This document shows, piece by piece, positions 51,940-63,760 of a DNA stretch of 64,000 bases. The notes under the pieces are model-generated. The model made no database searches. It worked only from the letters and a program-made list of their open reading frames with translations, and was not told the origin of the DNA. The translations under genes were made by a program, and so were the position numbers. The stretch lies in contig JAYEVH010000499.1 of assembly GCA_036346255.1 (NCBI GenBank), positions 1 through 64,000 of the forward strand, given 5' to 3'. This DNA is from Ampelocalamus luodianensis. Its lineage: Eukaryota > Streptophyta > Magnoliopsida > Poales > Poaceae. How positions within the stretch are numbered: position 1 is the first letter of the stretch; every line of letters starts with the position of its first letter.

Positions 51940-52195
51940 ATTACACTATTCAATATAAAACTAACAAGAGTCTATACGACGATTATTAAGCATTCACTAG
52001 TTCAACCATGTCATAATGAAAGATAACTTCAACCATCCGAACTCCATTATTACAATCCAACTTTACCAAATGAGAGATAATCAAAAGTCCATTAATTAAT
52101 AGTGATATGTGAAGTGAATGTAGTGATCCGTGACTAATTCCTCCCAAGTATGCCATCAGCAGTGTTTACCTAAAACACACAAACAAAAGCAAGAA

Positions 52196-52210
52196 TAAGT
52201 CCACGACTCA
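52196..52210 (-). other. LTR stem-loop motif (LTR E)
   Basis: On the minus strand TGAGTC-GTG-GACTTA: one C-to-T change turns a G-C pair into a G-U wobble, so the RNA stem is kept. Preceded by GTACTTGC and followed by TTTTAG|GTAAAC. Confidence 0.75.
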
Positions 52211-52844
52211 GCAAGTACAACAGAATAGTATGAATATTTACTGAATCAAGAACCTAACATTCACAATGTTTGAATATGAAACAGAATGGTAGAAATCTTA
52301 TGCAAGAATAGAATGTATACTCTTCACTTTTACTTATACGAGTATAGCCAGTGAACACCCATCGGTGTTCACTCATGTCCGCATTATCAAAATGCGGGGA
52401 TCCAAGGCTCGTATGAAGAATAATTCATAACGGGGATCCAATTTTCCCACATTGGAATGGTGGGTCTTACATGCCCATATTGGAATGATGGGATTTCCAA
52501 TACCACTCGCGTGGTTGAAACATGAACGCATGAATGAATGATTGAATATATGAATATGAAGGACATAATCTCAACAGCATGGATTATCATACATGGTAAG
52601 AAGCAGAAATCATTGGAATCTAATCATAGTCCATAGAATTTAAACATAGCATCAACATCAAGCACATCAGACAAACAATGACAATATAACCCACAATGTA
52701 CTTGCCTTTCGCGTTGTAACGCGTAGGAGGCAAGGATGATGCCGCTAATCTCAAGCCTCCTCCTACACCATTAAATTACTAAATAAGAACAGCATGATAT
52801 CAATACGCTACTGCAACGCTTCTACACCATCTCCCAAAACCCAA

Positions 52845-52847
<3 letters not shown>

Positions 52848-52901
<54 letters not shown>
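52848..52901. repeat. (AT)27 microsatellite
   Basis: An uninterrupted 54-bp AT dinucleotide run inside LTR E. The other LTRs of this type lack it. Confidence 0.95.
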
Positions 52902-52903
<2 letters not shown>

Positions 52904-54093
52904 TACTCAAGTTGAACGACATTCTAGCAGGAAGCTATACTGGATAGTAGCACTAGAAACTTCATAACTTTCTCTTTGAAACTCGAAAATGTGCAATCTC
53001 AGACTCTCTGGAAAGATAACGAAATCATCTACAACTAGTTGGTGAGATCCTCCAATTCTGCCCACATCTGAGTCTAATATTCAGTTGAAAATCTAAAGTT
53101 ATAATCTGACAGACAGAAAGGACAGCAACACAAGAAATACTATGACTTTTAATTGGCTAAACCAAATATTGATTTATCTATCAATTTGAAAAGCTAAGAA
53201 TATGAACTTTAAAAGTCTAGTTGGACCGACCCTCAGATTATGCCTTTAACTAATTCTAGCCCACAGCTACCGTTAAAATCTGACATACGTTCTGGATAGT
53301 AAAATTGAAACGTATGTAACTTTTGTTATACAGATCCAAAAAGGGTGTTCTTTATCAATCCTGAAATCTAATGGAATTACCTACAAAAATTGTTTTGGGC
53401 AACATCCCTGAATCGGCCTTTAACCAAATCTTAATTAATAAACAAGACGACTGCTAATTCTCGTCAGGATTTCTGGATAGCAGTAAAGAAAGTAACATAT
53501 CTCCCAATATACAACTCCGAATTGAGTGATCTTTGAACCTACTAAAAGCTGAAGACAATACCCACAAATCTCTAGGAGATCCTAGCCTCAAATTCGGTTT
53601 TTAACTACACGAAAACTAACGAGCAAGCACTGGACAGAATACTGAAATTAATCGTAGTAGATCAACGATCCTCTAATCGATAGCAATTACGAATCTAAAT
53701 TGACCCAACCAGCTGAGAGGTGATGATTACCCTTGGAGACACATGTGCCCGCTGAATTCCCCTGTGAGATGCTCCTCTCCTCTTCTTCTCCTCTCTTCTA
53801 CCACCTTTCTCCTTGGCCGACAGCAATGGGAGAGCACCACTAAGAGGGAGAGGAAAGGCAATGGAATGCAAGGGGAGGATGTTTACTATAGCGACACTGT
53901 AGTGACAGCGGTGTTACTGTAGCTAAAGTGGTCGCTAGGGTTTTCCCCCTCCTTTTATAGGTGGTCGGCCCCTCATAGGCCTCCTGGGCCAAGGCTTGAG
54001 GCCTAGATTGCCGAAGAACTGCAGAAACCCTCTTTTTTATGTCTAATTTCTCTTTTGAACGCTTCTTTTTTTAGAATAAATTGGAGTATTACA

Positions 54094-55290
54094 TGAACAT
54101 TACACACATACATGCATCTCATACATCATGGGTCGTACTATTCATAAAATCCTACAAAAACAAGTTAGGCATAGAATCACATTCTATCCACCGGATGACG
54201 TGAACTAGCAATACCAAAACCAAGTTAGGATCCTAGTCCACAGGGGTGGCAACCCGCACCAGAAGGGTAGTAGCCCTATCCATATACCAAGGTCCTTTTC
54301 AGCTTTAGCCGCAACCATCGTTCCATCCATGAAATCACATTGGATTAATCATATTAACCCTTTTCGATCACAACTCTGATTCAATCAACTAGATTGATCT
54401 TCGCGTGCTCCATAGATTTACGATCACTGTCTACCCCAATGGCGGAAACTGACAGGTAGAGGTAAGTCATGATACGACCATGAAAACACGATCACGGAAT
54501 AACAATTATAAACCGATCTTGAGACCACCGCGCATGGACGATCATATCGACCATCGCCAAAAACAATCTATCATATAGAACGACCAATAGAAAATAGAAA
54601 TAGATCACATCTATCACCCCACCTATAAAAGCAAGGGCAATGAGAGTCAAGGAAGCTTAAGCAAGGTTAGGAGATGCTCCAAGAGAACCCAATCGGGAAA
54701 AGTCTTACTAGACTGGAGTCGAGGAAGAAAGGGAGGTTTTCAGCTAAAAATGGAGCAAATCCAAAATCCAAGGGTTCCTGTGAATGATTGGGGAAAAGAT
54801 TTGAGGGGAAATAAACCTAATGCTATGGAACACGTGCTGATGCACTTATGGACGAAAATTGCTCACCGAAGACAAAGATGGCACGGTGGTGGCACTCGGT
54901 GTGTGCTCCGGAGACGATGATGGCACCTCCGCGTTCTGAGCACTACAGGAAAAAGCAAGGGCTCACATTAGCAGGAATGGAGACGGTGAGGAAGGGAGAA
55001 AGAGAAAGGCACGACGGTGTGGAGATTACTCGAGAGAACTTCACACAAGAGCTCCATTCTCCTCAGCTATCGAGAGGAGAAGTGCCGGAAAGAGAGGGCA
55101 TGGAGGGAGCTAAATGCATGCAATGGCCGGGTATGGTGACGGTATGAACTGGTGAAGCTCTAGGATAGGTTGGTGAGGGCGGTGGTGACACAGCGTGAAA
55201 TCGCACGGACAGAGAGTGTGGCCGCGTGGCCCTCGTGCTCTGCGCGCTCACCAACGAGAGGTGGAAGAGACTCCAGATGGGTGGGGTCAG
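54094..55290 (-). repeat. LTR H, distal part (F-like Gypsy LTR)
   Basis: Layout and scattered matches follow the element F LTR (GCTCACCGAAG..., GAGGAAG-rich stretch, GCG-rich tail). It is interrupted at 55290 by a Copia solo LTR and continues at 56899. The left limit is unclear. The 54848-55147 frame has no domain and is not called a gene. Confidence 0.5.
55286..55290. repeat. Left TSD GTCAG of the BARE-like solo LTR
   Basis: Matches 56899-56903. Confidence 0.75.
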
Positions 55291-56898
55291 GTCGTTAGTG
55301 AAGGGTTACGGGGTAGGCTACGATAGCACAAACAAAAATTCTACTGTGCAACCAACGAACCTCCGCTAGTAATAGATCACGAGATTACCACTAGACGCGC
55401 CGACTTGTAGCGAAAGTAGAGTCGATGAAGTGAGTTGATGCAGTAGTAGTCATACTCACCGCACGTCTTCTCCTTCTACTCTGATGATCGTCACGAGTTG
55501 CGGATCATCCTAGTGCTGATGCTTCGTAACAACACCTCCAAGGTATCCACATGTACAAGGTAGGGACACCACGCACAGGAGTGCTAGCGCCGACGGCGTG
55601 GTTGACGAAGGCATGGCTATTAGGGTTTCGGGAATTCTTCCAAAAGATCATCTTACCCCATGCCACCGCCCCTCTATATATAGGCATTCATAACGGGTCT
55701 CCAGCTTGAGGCCCATTAGAAACTCGTGGCCTAAAAGAATTCGGATCACCATCAAAATCAAATCCTTGCCATTTAAGTGTGTTACCCTATAGGTTCATGC
55801 GCGATCGGTTGTGACATGGAAACTCTTTTCGACCACAAGTCGTTAGCGGTGCCTAGCAGCACATAACGATTCTCGAACACACATAGAATATATCGGGCGA
55901 ACCTTAATGCAATATGATCTATGACCAGGTCCTTGTCATTTACGACCAGCTTGAATTCAGTCACGACCAGTTCATGTGAAGTTACGACCAGTCTGTAACT
56001 CCTTACGATTAACTTGCAACTCCTTACGACCAGTTTGTAACACCTTACGACCAGGTTGTATCTCCATACGACCAGTCTGTATCTTTATACGACCAGTCTA
56101 CAACCAGCTCATAACTGTGTACGACCAGTCTATATCTAGTCGAGCTGAATGACCTGTTTGTGTATTCTTACTTTGTCTCATGATATCCGTTGAACTCCAA
56201 GTGAGATAATTTATCATCCATAGATCATTCAATACTTTCGATCAAGTGTCGAATAACTTCATGTGGTCGACACTTCGACCACTAGTGGCATGGACATGCA
56301 CTTTCTTTATCTGACCACAACGAGGGGCCTAGAGACATCTATCCTGTTATGTTAGGAGGGGCAAATCACATATTTGACCAGTCACATTCCTCCGCATATT
56401 TCATAGCATACCCGAAAGCTACCTTTATAACTACCCAGTTACGAGTAGCGTTTGGCAACCCCTAAGAGTGCTATTACACATGTAGGAAATCATGCTGATC
56501 TCAGGTCTAAAGATTATACATCATCATTGCTTGAGACCAAATAATGATATATAGAATCATAACAATCTCAATAGTGTCTCAAGGTGGGTCAAACCAACAC
56601 TATATTCTCTAACATGTACCCATATTATTGGTTTTGATATCTCCATATCTATGACCTATGAAACGTAGTCATCAACCAATACATATGCTAGTTTATTCAT
56701 ATGTATTCTCATATATTTCAGACTAGGGAACGTTTAAGAATAATCATCGTAGAAATATAGAGTTTCACAATCAAGTCACATACTTGATAATAAATATTAA
56801 CGATCTTATTCTATTAACAAGATAACATATTATCTAATATAATGAACATAACAAAATATAATCATCTCTATGATTGCCTCTAGGGCATATTTCCAACA
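55291..56898 (-). mobile_element. Solo LTR of a BARE/Angela/RIRE1-type Copia element (1608 bp)
   Basis: The minus strand starts TGTTGGAAATATGCCCTAG, the hallmark of this family. The other end is GTCGTTAGTGAAGG on the plus strand, one T short of the expected TGTCG, next to TSD GTCAG. A TATATATAG promoter-like box is near 55672. No internal region or PBS, hence solo LTR. It contains a degenerate ~20-bp tandem repeat (55920-56145). Confidence 0.85.
55920..56145. repeat. Degenerate tandem repeat with TACGACCAGTCTGTA core
   Basis: About ten imperfect units of roughly 20 bp built on TACGACCAGTCTGTATCTCC, inside the BARE-like LTR. Confidence 0.8.
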
Positions 56899-57440
56899 GT
56901 CAGTGGCACAGGTAAGGCACGGTCAAGGTCTGACTCGGCTAGGTTAAGTGGGTTAGGTTCAACCGAGTCAAACCCTCTAGTTGTCTGACTTCAATTCAAA
57001 TCCTTCCACATTGAACGACGATTTAAATTAGCAAAAAAATTTAGAAAATTCTACAATTTTGCAGAGAGGTTCTTGGGGTGACATAGAACTCATAAAATGT
57101 TTCTAACTTCACTGTTCATGTTTTATTGGCTTGTTTTTAAATCATTTACAGTAGGGCTTTTAGAACTTGGTTTGAATTTTCTCAGGATTAAGTTAGATTC
57201 CAAAAAATTGGGAAAATTCATATTAATTCATGATAAATATTCTAATGTTTAAATAAATTGTTTCCCAGAGATCTCCACAAGTATTTATTATTGATTTTAT
57301 TTGGAGCTTCGATTTGAGTTATATGTTTAACTTTGATTTGAAATTTTACAAATGCAATAATTTGTGCAAATGCTCTATAAATCAAATGCATGCTTATGAG
57401 ATGCATATTAATCCAGTTTAATAAAAATGGGGCTATGACA
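56899..57440 (-). repeat. LTR H, proximal part
   Basis: Parallels 35500-35996 of the F LTR (AATTCATGATAA..., GCATGCTTATGAGATGCAT), ending GGGGCTATGACA: on the minus strand the LTR starts TGTCATAGCCCC. It is inserted in the pol gene of Gypsy-I just after the coding for WPIP. Confidence 0.8.
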
Positions 57441-58036
57441 TATTTCCTGGTATAGGCCATTCCTGAATTGCTATTATCTTTCCTGGGTCAGTTGCTACTC
57501 CTCTTCACGATTACATGCCCCAAATACTCAACTTGCAATTGGCCAAACACACATTTCCTCCTTGCATATAGCTTATTCGTTCTTAATACTTCCAGAATCT
57601 GCCTCAAATGCAACTTGTGCTCCTCAAGAGTAGGGTTGTAAATCAAAATGTCATCAAAGAATACTAAGACAAACTTCCTCAAGAATTCAAACAGAATATT
57701 ATTCATTAGTGCCTAGAAGGCAGCAGGGGTATTAGTCAACCCAAATAGCATGACTATATATTCATAATGCCCTATATGTGTACTAAATGCAGTCTTAAAG
57801 ATGTCAGCTAGATTCATCCTAATCTGTTGCTAGCCTGACCTCAAGTCAATCTTGGAAAAGTACTTTGCCCCACGCAACTAATCAAGGAGGTCTTCAATTA
57901 TAGGAATAGGATACTTGTTCTTGATTGTGCTAGCATTGAGCTGTCTGTAATCAATACATAGTCTCCAAGTCCCATCTTTCTTCTTTACCAAAATGGCTGG
58001 GGATGAATAGGGGCTGACACTAGGTATAATGTTCTG
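57441..58036 (-). pseudogene. Gypsy-I reverse transcriptase, C-terminal part
   Basis: Contains VLVFFDDILIYNPTLEEH (active-site FDD), NKLYARRKCVFGQLQVEYLGHVI and, in a shifted frame, EWPIP-like sequence before LTR H. Upstream (57800-58030) RT motifs such as the LDDLL and SKIDLR-like blocks are present but broken by stops. Confidence 0.8.
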
Positions 58037-58495
58037 TTACTGCAATAGGCTCTCAATCAACATTTCCATGGCATCTTTTTTGTAATAGGGAAGTCTATAG
58101 GGTCTCACATTCACTGGTTTGGCTTTTGGTTTAAGTGGAATAGTATGATCACAGTCCCTTGTGGGTGGTAGCTCATCAAGTTCAGCAAACACATGAGGGA
58201 ACTGGTCCAACACTTCTGTGATTTGAGATGATTCTCTTTTATGCTCTTTTTTAATAGTATAGACAACTTTTGAGTATACTAGGGCTCCAATGACTCCCTT
58301 CTTCATTAATTTCTTTAGCTTCTGAGAATTAATTATGCAGTTCTTCCCTGGGTAGGTCTCATCACAAAAGGTCACATTTCTCTCCCCATTCTTGGAGATA
58401 CTAAACTCTCTGGTTTTAAGGTTTAAACTCATTGGACTATGATCATAGATCCAGTCACTACCAAATATCACATGATATCCCTTGAGATCCAACAA
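58037..58495 (-). pseudogene. Gypsy-I protease C-terminus, linker and start of RT
   Basis: YHVIFGSDWIYDHSPMSLN (protease C-terminal block), a lysine-rich linker, then QFPHVFAELDELPPTRDCDH and KPVNVRPYRLPYYKKDAMEMLIE, which is the start of RT in plant Gypsy pol. Confidence 0.85.
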
Positions 58496-58542
58496 TCTAA
58501 AGTTAGAAGTGAATAGTTCACCTTGAATCTTATACTCACAGT

Positions 58543-58878
58543 CTAAACATCGAGAGTCAGTCTGTAATTTTCCCCATTGGCTACTGAAACTTGCATGGTT
58601 TCATGATTGTTGATCCTACATCTTGTCTTAAGAGCCAAAGAGGGTGTCATGAATGTGGTGGTGCTCCCATTGTCAACTAATGCTATGGCACTGACCTTAC
58701 CAATACTGATTCTCAAAGTAAAGGTTGTGGTCTTAGCACTAGTACCAGAAACTGCATGCATGGGAATCTGCAACACCTCTTCATCTACCTTTTTATGAAT
58801 AGGACTGCCTGGTGGGGTGCTATACTCCGCCTCAGGATTCTCATCTTCCTCATCTACCCGATGTTCAATGGTGATCAA
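58543..58878 (-). pseudogene. Gypsy-I protease N-terminal part
   Basis: Contains SAIALVDNGSTTTFM, the retropepsin active-site block with DNG in place of the usual DSG, and a preceding acidic linker. The frame stops before the second half at 58495. Confidence 0.8.
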
Positions 58879-58894
58879 GTGAATTTGTTTCTAA

Positions 58895-60060
58895 AACTTG
58901 CACACCCTGCCATGTCCTGGTACCCATGGCTCCTGGCACTTGAAACATTACCCTCCATTCCATTTGTTGTTACTAGCCGTAGTTGACTTCTCACTGCCCT
59001 CCTTAATAGAATTTGAGTTCCATTTGGGTTGAACTCCCCCTAGATTATTCAACTTAGCAGTGGTGTTAGGTATCCAGTTCCCAGTCCTTTTGTAAGCCTG
59101 ATTATTCTCATAATTCCTTGCATGAGCATAAACTTCAACCAAGGTTCTGGAATTCAGAGATTTCAATGAAATCTTAATGTAACTCTTCAATCCAGAAATG
59201 AAGTAATCCAAGAAATACCCCTCCTGAAGAACATGATTGTTCCTTTTCACCAATGACATCAGACCCTCAAATTTGTCAATGTATGTATCCACAGTTCCAG
59301 TTTGAGCCAGACCTCGAAATGCTTCAGTGATATCATATCTTATTCAGCTGCAAACCTCTTGCATATCAATTCACAAAATTGCTGCCAATCTAAGGAACTT
59401 GTGTCAATACCATTGCTACTGATCCACTGATCAGCCCTCCCAGTAAAATATACTTCAGCAATGACAACCTTTTGATCTTCAGGTGTCTTGCCCAGTTCAA
59501 AACACTTTTTAGCCTTCCTTATCCATGCTTCTGGATTATCACCATCAAACTTAGGAATTCCATCTTGGGGCCTCCTTAATGTTTGACTGTATTGATTCCT
59601 ATCACCATGTGTAGGAGGTGCCACTTCAGGTGCTCTAGGCCAGGCATAACCCCATTGGTAGTCATTCCTCCCAGGTGGTTGAATTGGAAAATTATATGGT
59701 GGGACATAAGGTGACACATATGGTGGGTTTGAGCAGTGTACTGAGGAGTAAATGTACCCCTAGCCAGTAATGAGGGGTATACACTAACTCCAAATGTGCT
59801 TGATGTTGTGCCCTCAGTATACCCTGGTAGTGTTGCCATCCCACACTGACCATTAGAGTTTGACATCGGGGAATGGGATGGTCCATTTTCTCAGAATTCC
59901 CTTGCAACTGCTCCTAGAACTTTCTCAGTTGGTCCTGCACCTCGGCAGATTTTTCCTGCACTTGGTGCTGCATCCGAGCCATCTCCTTCCTCAAGTCTTC
60001 CATTTCTGCTACCCAAGCAGATCCAACCTCTTCCTCAGTATTTCTTACTACCTTTGGCAT
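58895..60060 (-). pseudogene. Gypsy-I gag
   Basis: Starts at ATG 60060 with a heptad-like coiled-coil segment (MEDLRKEMARMQHQVQEK), broken by a stop near 59910. The capsid-like domain (PKFDGDNPEAWIRKAKKCF, DQKVVIAEVYFTGRADQW, WQQFCELICKRF) spans 59560-59340, then DKFEGLMSLVKRNNHVL and YFISGLKSYI (59280-59170). A zinc knuckle, CFKCQEPWVPGHGRVC, lies near 58950-58900, after an in-frame stop. Confidence 0.82.
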
Positions 60061-60254
60061 CTTGGTGTTCTCCTTCAAGGTTAGTACTCAGCAGATCTGG
60101 AATTTTACAAGAAGAGGCCAGAGTCCTTCCAAACCCTTACTGCTAGTACTTCAATTCTTCCCGAGATAACTAAGGAATTTTACCGAGGAAACAAGTTCCT
60201 CAACCCTAACTACTCAAGAACTACTAAGGGTCTACGCACCACCAAGAATCATAT

Positions 60255-60267
60255 GGCTCTGATACCA
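60255..60267 (-). other. Primer-binding site of Gypsy-I (tRNA-iMet type)
   Basis: Minus strand TGGTATCAGAGCC, 3 nt from the presumed LTR end. Confidence 0.9.
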
Positions 60268-60270
60268 AAA

Positions 60271-60700
60271 TATCAGGACCTGGAGACCAAGGCCTGAAAT
60301 CTGTTTGATTTTCAGGAGATTTGGGAAAGAACAGAACAAACGATAAAAGGGGAAAGTAAACAAGAATTGGATAATGTAGAGAGAAAATAACTAGGGTTTC
60401 ATTTCATAGTCTCATCAATTACAATTCACTGCTTAAATGAAGTCTGTAGCTGCACACGCAATGGCGACAAAGCTAACTGATGGTGAACAGCTTCGGCAGA
60501 TGTTGACAAATGGTAAACAGTGACGATAGCAATCCATTTCCTGTGTTAGATGCGCTCGAAGCGTTATAAAGCAATCCCATTCGTCTGATGTTCATATCCT
60601 TCCGCAACACACAGCGTCCACACGAGATCACTTGATGAAAGGGTATAAGATGATCTCAGCCGTTCGCTAACTGAATTATTCCCCTTTGAAACTGAATCCG
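60271..60700 (-). repeat. 5' LTR of Gypsy-I (boundaries approximate)
   Basis: Starts TATCAGGACC beside the PBS, probably TGTCAGGACC with one mutation (compare TGTCAGGACC at 48673). The other end is not determined; sequence character changes near 60700. Confidence 0.55.
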
Positions 60701-60794
60701 AATCGAATTTTTTTTAAATAATATTATTTTAAAAGATATTTACAAAAATAAATAGTCGCCCTAAAAAATTACAAAATATGTCATCGTCGCATTG

Positions 60795-60930
60795 AAGCGG
60801 CGACAGTGCCTATCGCCAGTTGAACTGGCGATAGGAACCCTGTCGCCACTCTGTCCCCAGTTGAGATATTTATCGCCAGTTCAACTGGCGACAGGAAGCT
60901 ATCGTCAGTTGAACTAGCGACAGATTCGTC
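60795..60930. repeat. Array of CGCCAGTTGAACTGGCG palindromes
   Basis: The best copy (60809-60835) has 13-bp arms, CCTATCGCCAGTT and AACTGGCGATAGG, around one central base. A second (60873-60891) has 9-bp arms with the complementary central base. Two weaker copies follow (to 60930). It lies just beyond the 3' end of the MULE gene. Confidence 0.85.
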
Positions 60931-61099
60931 CGCCGATTGAACCGCGATAATACGTCACCTTAGCCAATTTTGGATTTTGCCTATTCCACTTATGCGATTT
61001 GTGATTTTCGTAAATTTTGAACGGCGAAAAATCATTAGACTCGCATAACATTTTATCATCGTCAGATGTTGTTCTACTACGATAAATTTTTGGAGAATT

Positions 61100-63760
61100 T
61101 AGCGAGGATGTCCGAGGTATGAACGATTCAGAAGAGGAAGGTAAGTGATATTGCGATTCGTTCGGAATTCATGCACACCGATATTACGTAACTTGCGCAG
61201 AACATCATAACACTTAATTGAAATGATAATTCGTAACATTGATAATAATATTTTTCCCGCGGCCGCGATGTCAACGTCTCCCATGTGGATCGCTCTAGTC
61301 GGGCACCGGATGAGGTCTCGCGGCGACGCCCGAAGGCCGATGTCTCCTTGATCCCGAGTATTTCGCGTGGGGCATGTCTTGAAGGTGTGTCCGGACTCTC
61401 GCAAATGGAGCACTTCTTCGCGACGTCCGGCCGCCTTGTCCATATCGTTCTCGGCGCGCGCTGCACTGCCGCCGCCAACCTTTCCTTGAGCCTAGCAATG
61501 TCCGCGCCCGCATTAGTTGCTCCTGTGTTGATGGCCGGTGAAATGGCCAACAACGGCGAGCCATACATCTCTCCACTCCATGTTTGCATCACCGCCTCCT
61601 TGGTGAAATAGTGAGAGAGGTATCGCCGGGATGCCGCGCCACCGTCGTAACAGTGGCCATGACATGGGAGCAGGCCTATGCGTAAGAAGGGGCTTGTTAC
61701 AAGTGCATACGCAACTATCGCGCGTGTAGCGTGCACTCATGGTGATCCTCTCGCGGTTAGTCCCGCGACGCCCTTATCCTCGCACATTATCTCGGCTAAG
61801 CTCCTCGTGCCCATCTTGAATGCCGGTGCATCTCACCCTTCTTGCTCTTCTCCTCCATGTATGCGGTGATCATGGTGGAGTAGAGCACTCGTCATTTGCC
61901 ATGGCGAGCAACGCATTCTTGATCTGTTAACAAAGTAGTTTGTGGTACCGCAGAGAATTGCCTCCACAATACCAACCAAAGGGAGGCACTGGCGCCGCGC
62001 ATGACCCGCTGTAGACCTCACTAGGTTGGTTGTCATGATACCATATCGAGCACCACCCCGTCATGTAGCAACACCACTTCTCCTTAGGCTCGTGCTCAAT
62101 CCACCGAAGCATTTGACTCGTGCCCTGTCTTCCTCGTGACACTACGAGCGCCTCGTGGGTAGATGTGGCAATGCTTCGGGGCTCGGTCGCTTGGGGCGCG
62201 CCTTCTCGCCGCCTCCCTTCGTGGGTTTGGGTCGGCAGGCAGAATCTTCCAGTGTTTCAACTTACGCCGCGGTTCGCTGCCACAGCGCTGAATAGATTCA
62301 TCAAGTCCTTGTTGCGAATCGCTTATAGAAGTTCGCACCCGCGCCTCATGCACCACCGCCTCGCATATCCGGCCATGGAAGTGGTACGTTCTTCCTCGCT
62401 GTAGCTGAGTTATTGCACGCAGCAGCTCGCGCGTGGTGCATGTATGAGGCATACGTTGGGACGGTCCCGCACAAATGTAAATCTCACATTCTTTAGGAAC
62501 CACACCAACTATCTCGTATTCTCGCCAACGAAGCGAATGCCACGGAAGAACTTGATTGTTTCCGCCCGTCGCTATTGCGCCAAGATGTCGACCCTTGTAC
62601 CTCCCGATCGAACGTGCCATCGATGCACAAGATTGGACGACAGTGCCGGAATGCATTGATGCATGGACCAAAGGCGAAGAATGCTCGTTGTAGTACCCTC
62701 TTATTAGGCCACTTCGGATGCGTGGCGTCTTGAATGTCCACATGAGTGCCGGGATTCCTGTCTTGTATGACTCGGAGTTGTCTAGGGAGGTTGTGGTAGG
62801 AATCCTCGAACGTGCCGAACCTTGATTCCAATGCCTTCTATTTTGCCCTCCAAGCCTTGGCATAGCTGATAGTGTACTGGAACCTTGCCTCAATGGCCCG
62901 AATGATGGATTGTGGCTCAAAATCTAGGTTATCCACGATCTCACTGTACATGAGATTGGCGATGAAGCTCGATGATAGGTTCGTGGATCTGCATCGACTC
63001 AAATGACGACGCATGTGTGAGGACCACTATGGAGCACTTCCGCAGGTGTCCCACTTGGCTGAAATACGCACGCGCCAAGGGCATCCTCTATGCCGCACTT
63101 CACGTCAGAGAATCTTGGGGTAGACTTGACGACGGTGAGTGTGCGACGACCGCGATACCGTAATTTGACCGCATCCTGCACGACCTCCTTGCATTTGTAC
63201 ATAGCTCCTAGTCTGACCTCGCTCTGGTCGTACTCCCACGGTACATGGGAGCCTTCCTTGACGACGAGGTTCTCGAACTGGTATGTGTTCCACTCGGATG
63301 GAACCGCCTGCTGGTCTGCATCATCATCGTCATCGGAACCTTCATCTTCGGACAATGCCATGTAGTCCTGGTCTTCGAGATCCATCATTTGCACCAGGTC
63401 TTCAAGCTCCTCGCCCTCGTCAGCAAGGCCACTAGCTTGTCTCACTGAATGAGGTAATTGTGTGCCCTCGTCAGCAGCATAGCCTTCGTCGACGACATCA
63501 GCAACCTCTTGCCCTTCTGCCATTGTGTGCGCGCTACTGGAGGCACCTATTTCTTCCTCGGTGTCGCAGCTCCTACTTGTTCTCGCGGTATGCAGAGTGG
63601 GTTTTGCAAACGCCGACCGTAAGAACCAATTTCCATCCTCTCCTCGCCATGCGTATATCGACCGCCATGAATTTGTTCTCTTTAGTTGCACTAACTCCCA
63701 ATACGTGGGTACATCCGCGGGGCAAGGCAACTCAATGTCGATCGTATACATCACGATCCA
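61100..63760 (-). pseudogene. Mutator-like (MULE) transposase gene, degenerate
   Basis: Read on the minus strand from 63754: an N-terminal domain, an acidic stretch (SEDEGSDDDDDADQQ), and a MuDR-type DNA-binding region near 63210-63090 (EVVQDAVKLRYRGRRTLTVV). Next is the conserved FEPQSIIRAIEARFQY block near 62900 and the transposase core (62831-62493): RNPGTHVDIQ, KRVLQRAFFAFGPC and RPILCIDGTF, with catalytic-type D near 62620. Then comes a SWIM-type CVCTC...H finger (~61713-61680) and a CSIC...GHTFKTC knuckle near 61412-61370. Frameshifts and stops separate these blocks, so no full protein can be made. I cannot define TIRs or TSD. Confidence 0.82.

Larger units (their letters stand above)
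51940..54093 (-). repeat. LTR E: partial Gypsy LTR related to the element N LTRs
   Basis: Shares with 15079-17528 the motif region, the AT-rich middle, the CCTTGGCCGACAGCA-like pyrimidine-rich stretch near 53812, and the end TTGGAGTATTACA (54093). Its 3' LTR end is lost where G1 abuts at 51939. A stem-loop lies at 52196-52210 and an AT run at 52848-52901. Confidence 0.75.
57441..60700 (-). mobile_element. Gypsy-I: decayed Ty3/Gypsy element, 3' part lost
   Basis: On the minus strand from the right: LTR remnant, PBS, gag, CCHC-type knuckle, protease and RT, ending at 57441 where LTR H is inserted. RNase H, integrase and the 3' LTR are not in the window. It differs from Gypsy-1 and element F in all proteins. 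Confidence 0.82.

Noticed and set aside
62096..62920. A 274-codon minus-strand frame over the MULE
   Set aside because: It matches the transposase only in part; the clear MULE motifs (CIDGTF and others) are in another frame at 62493-62831.
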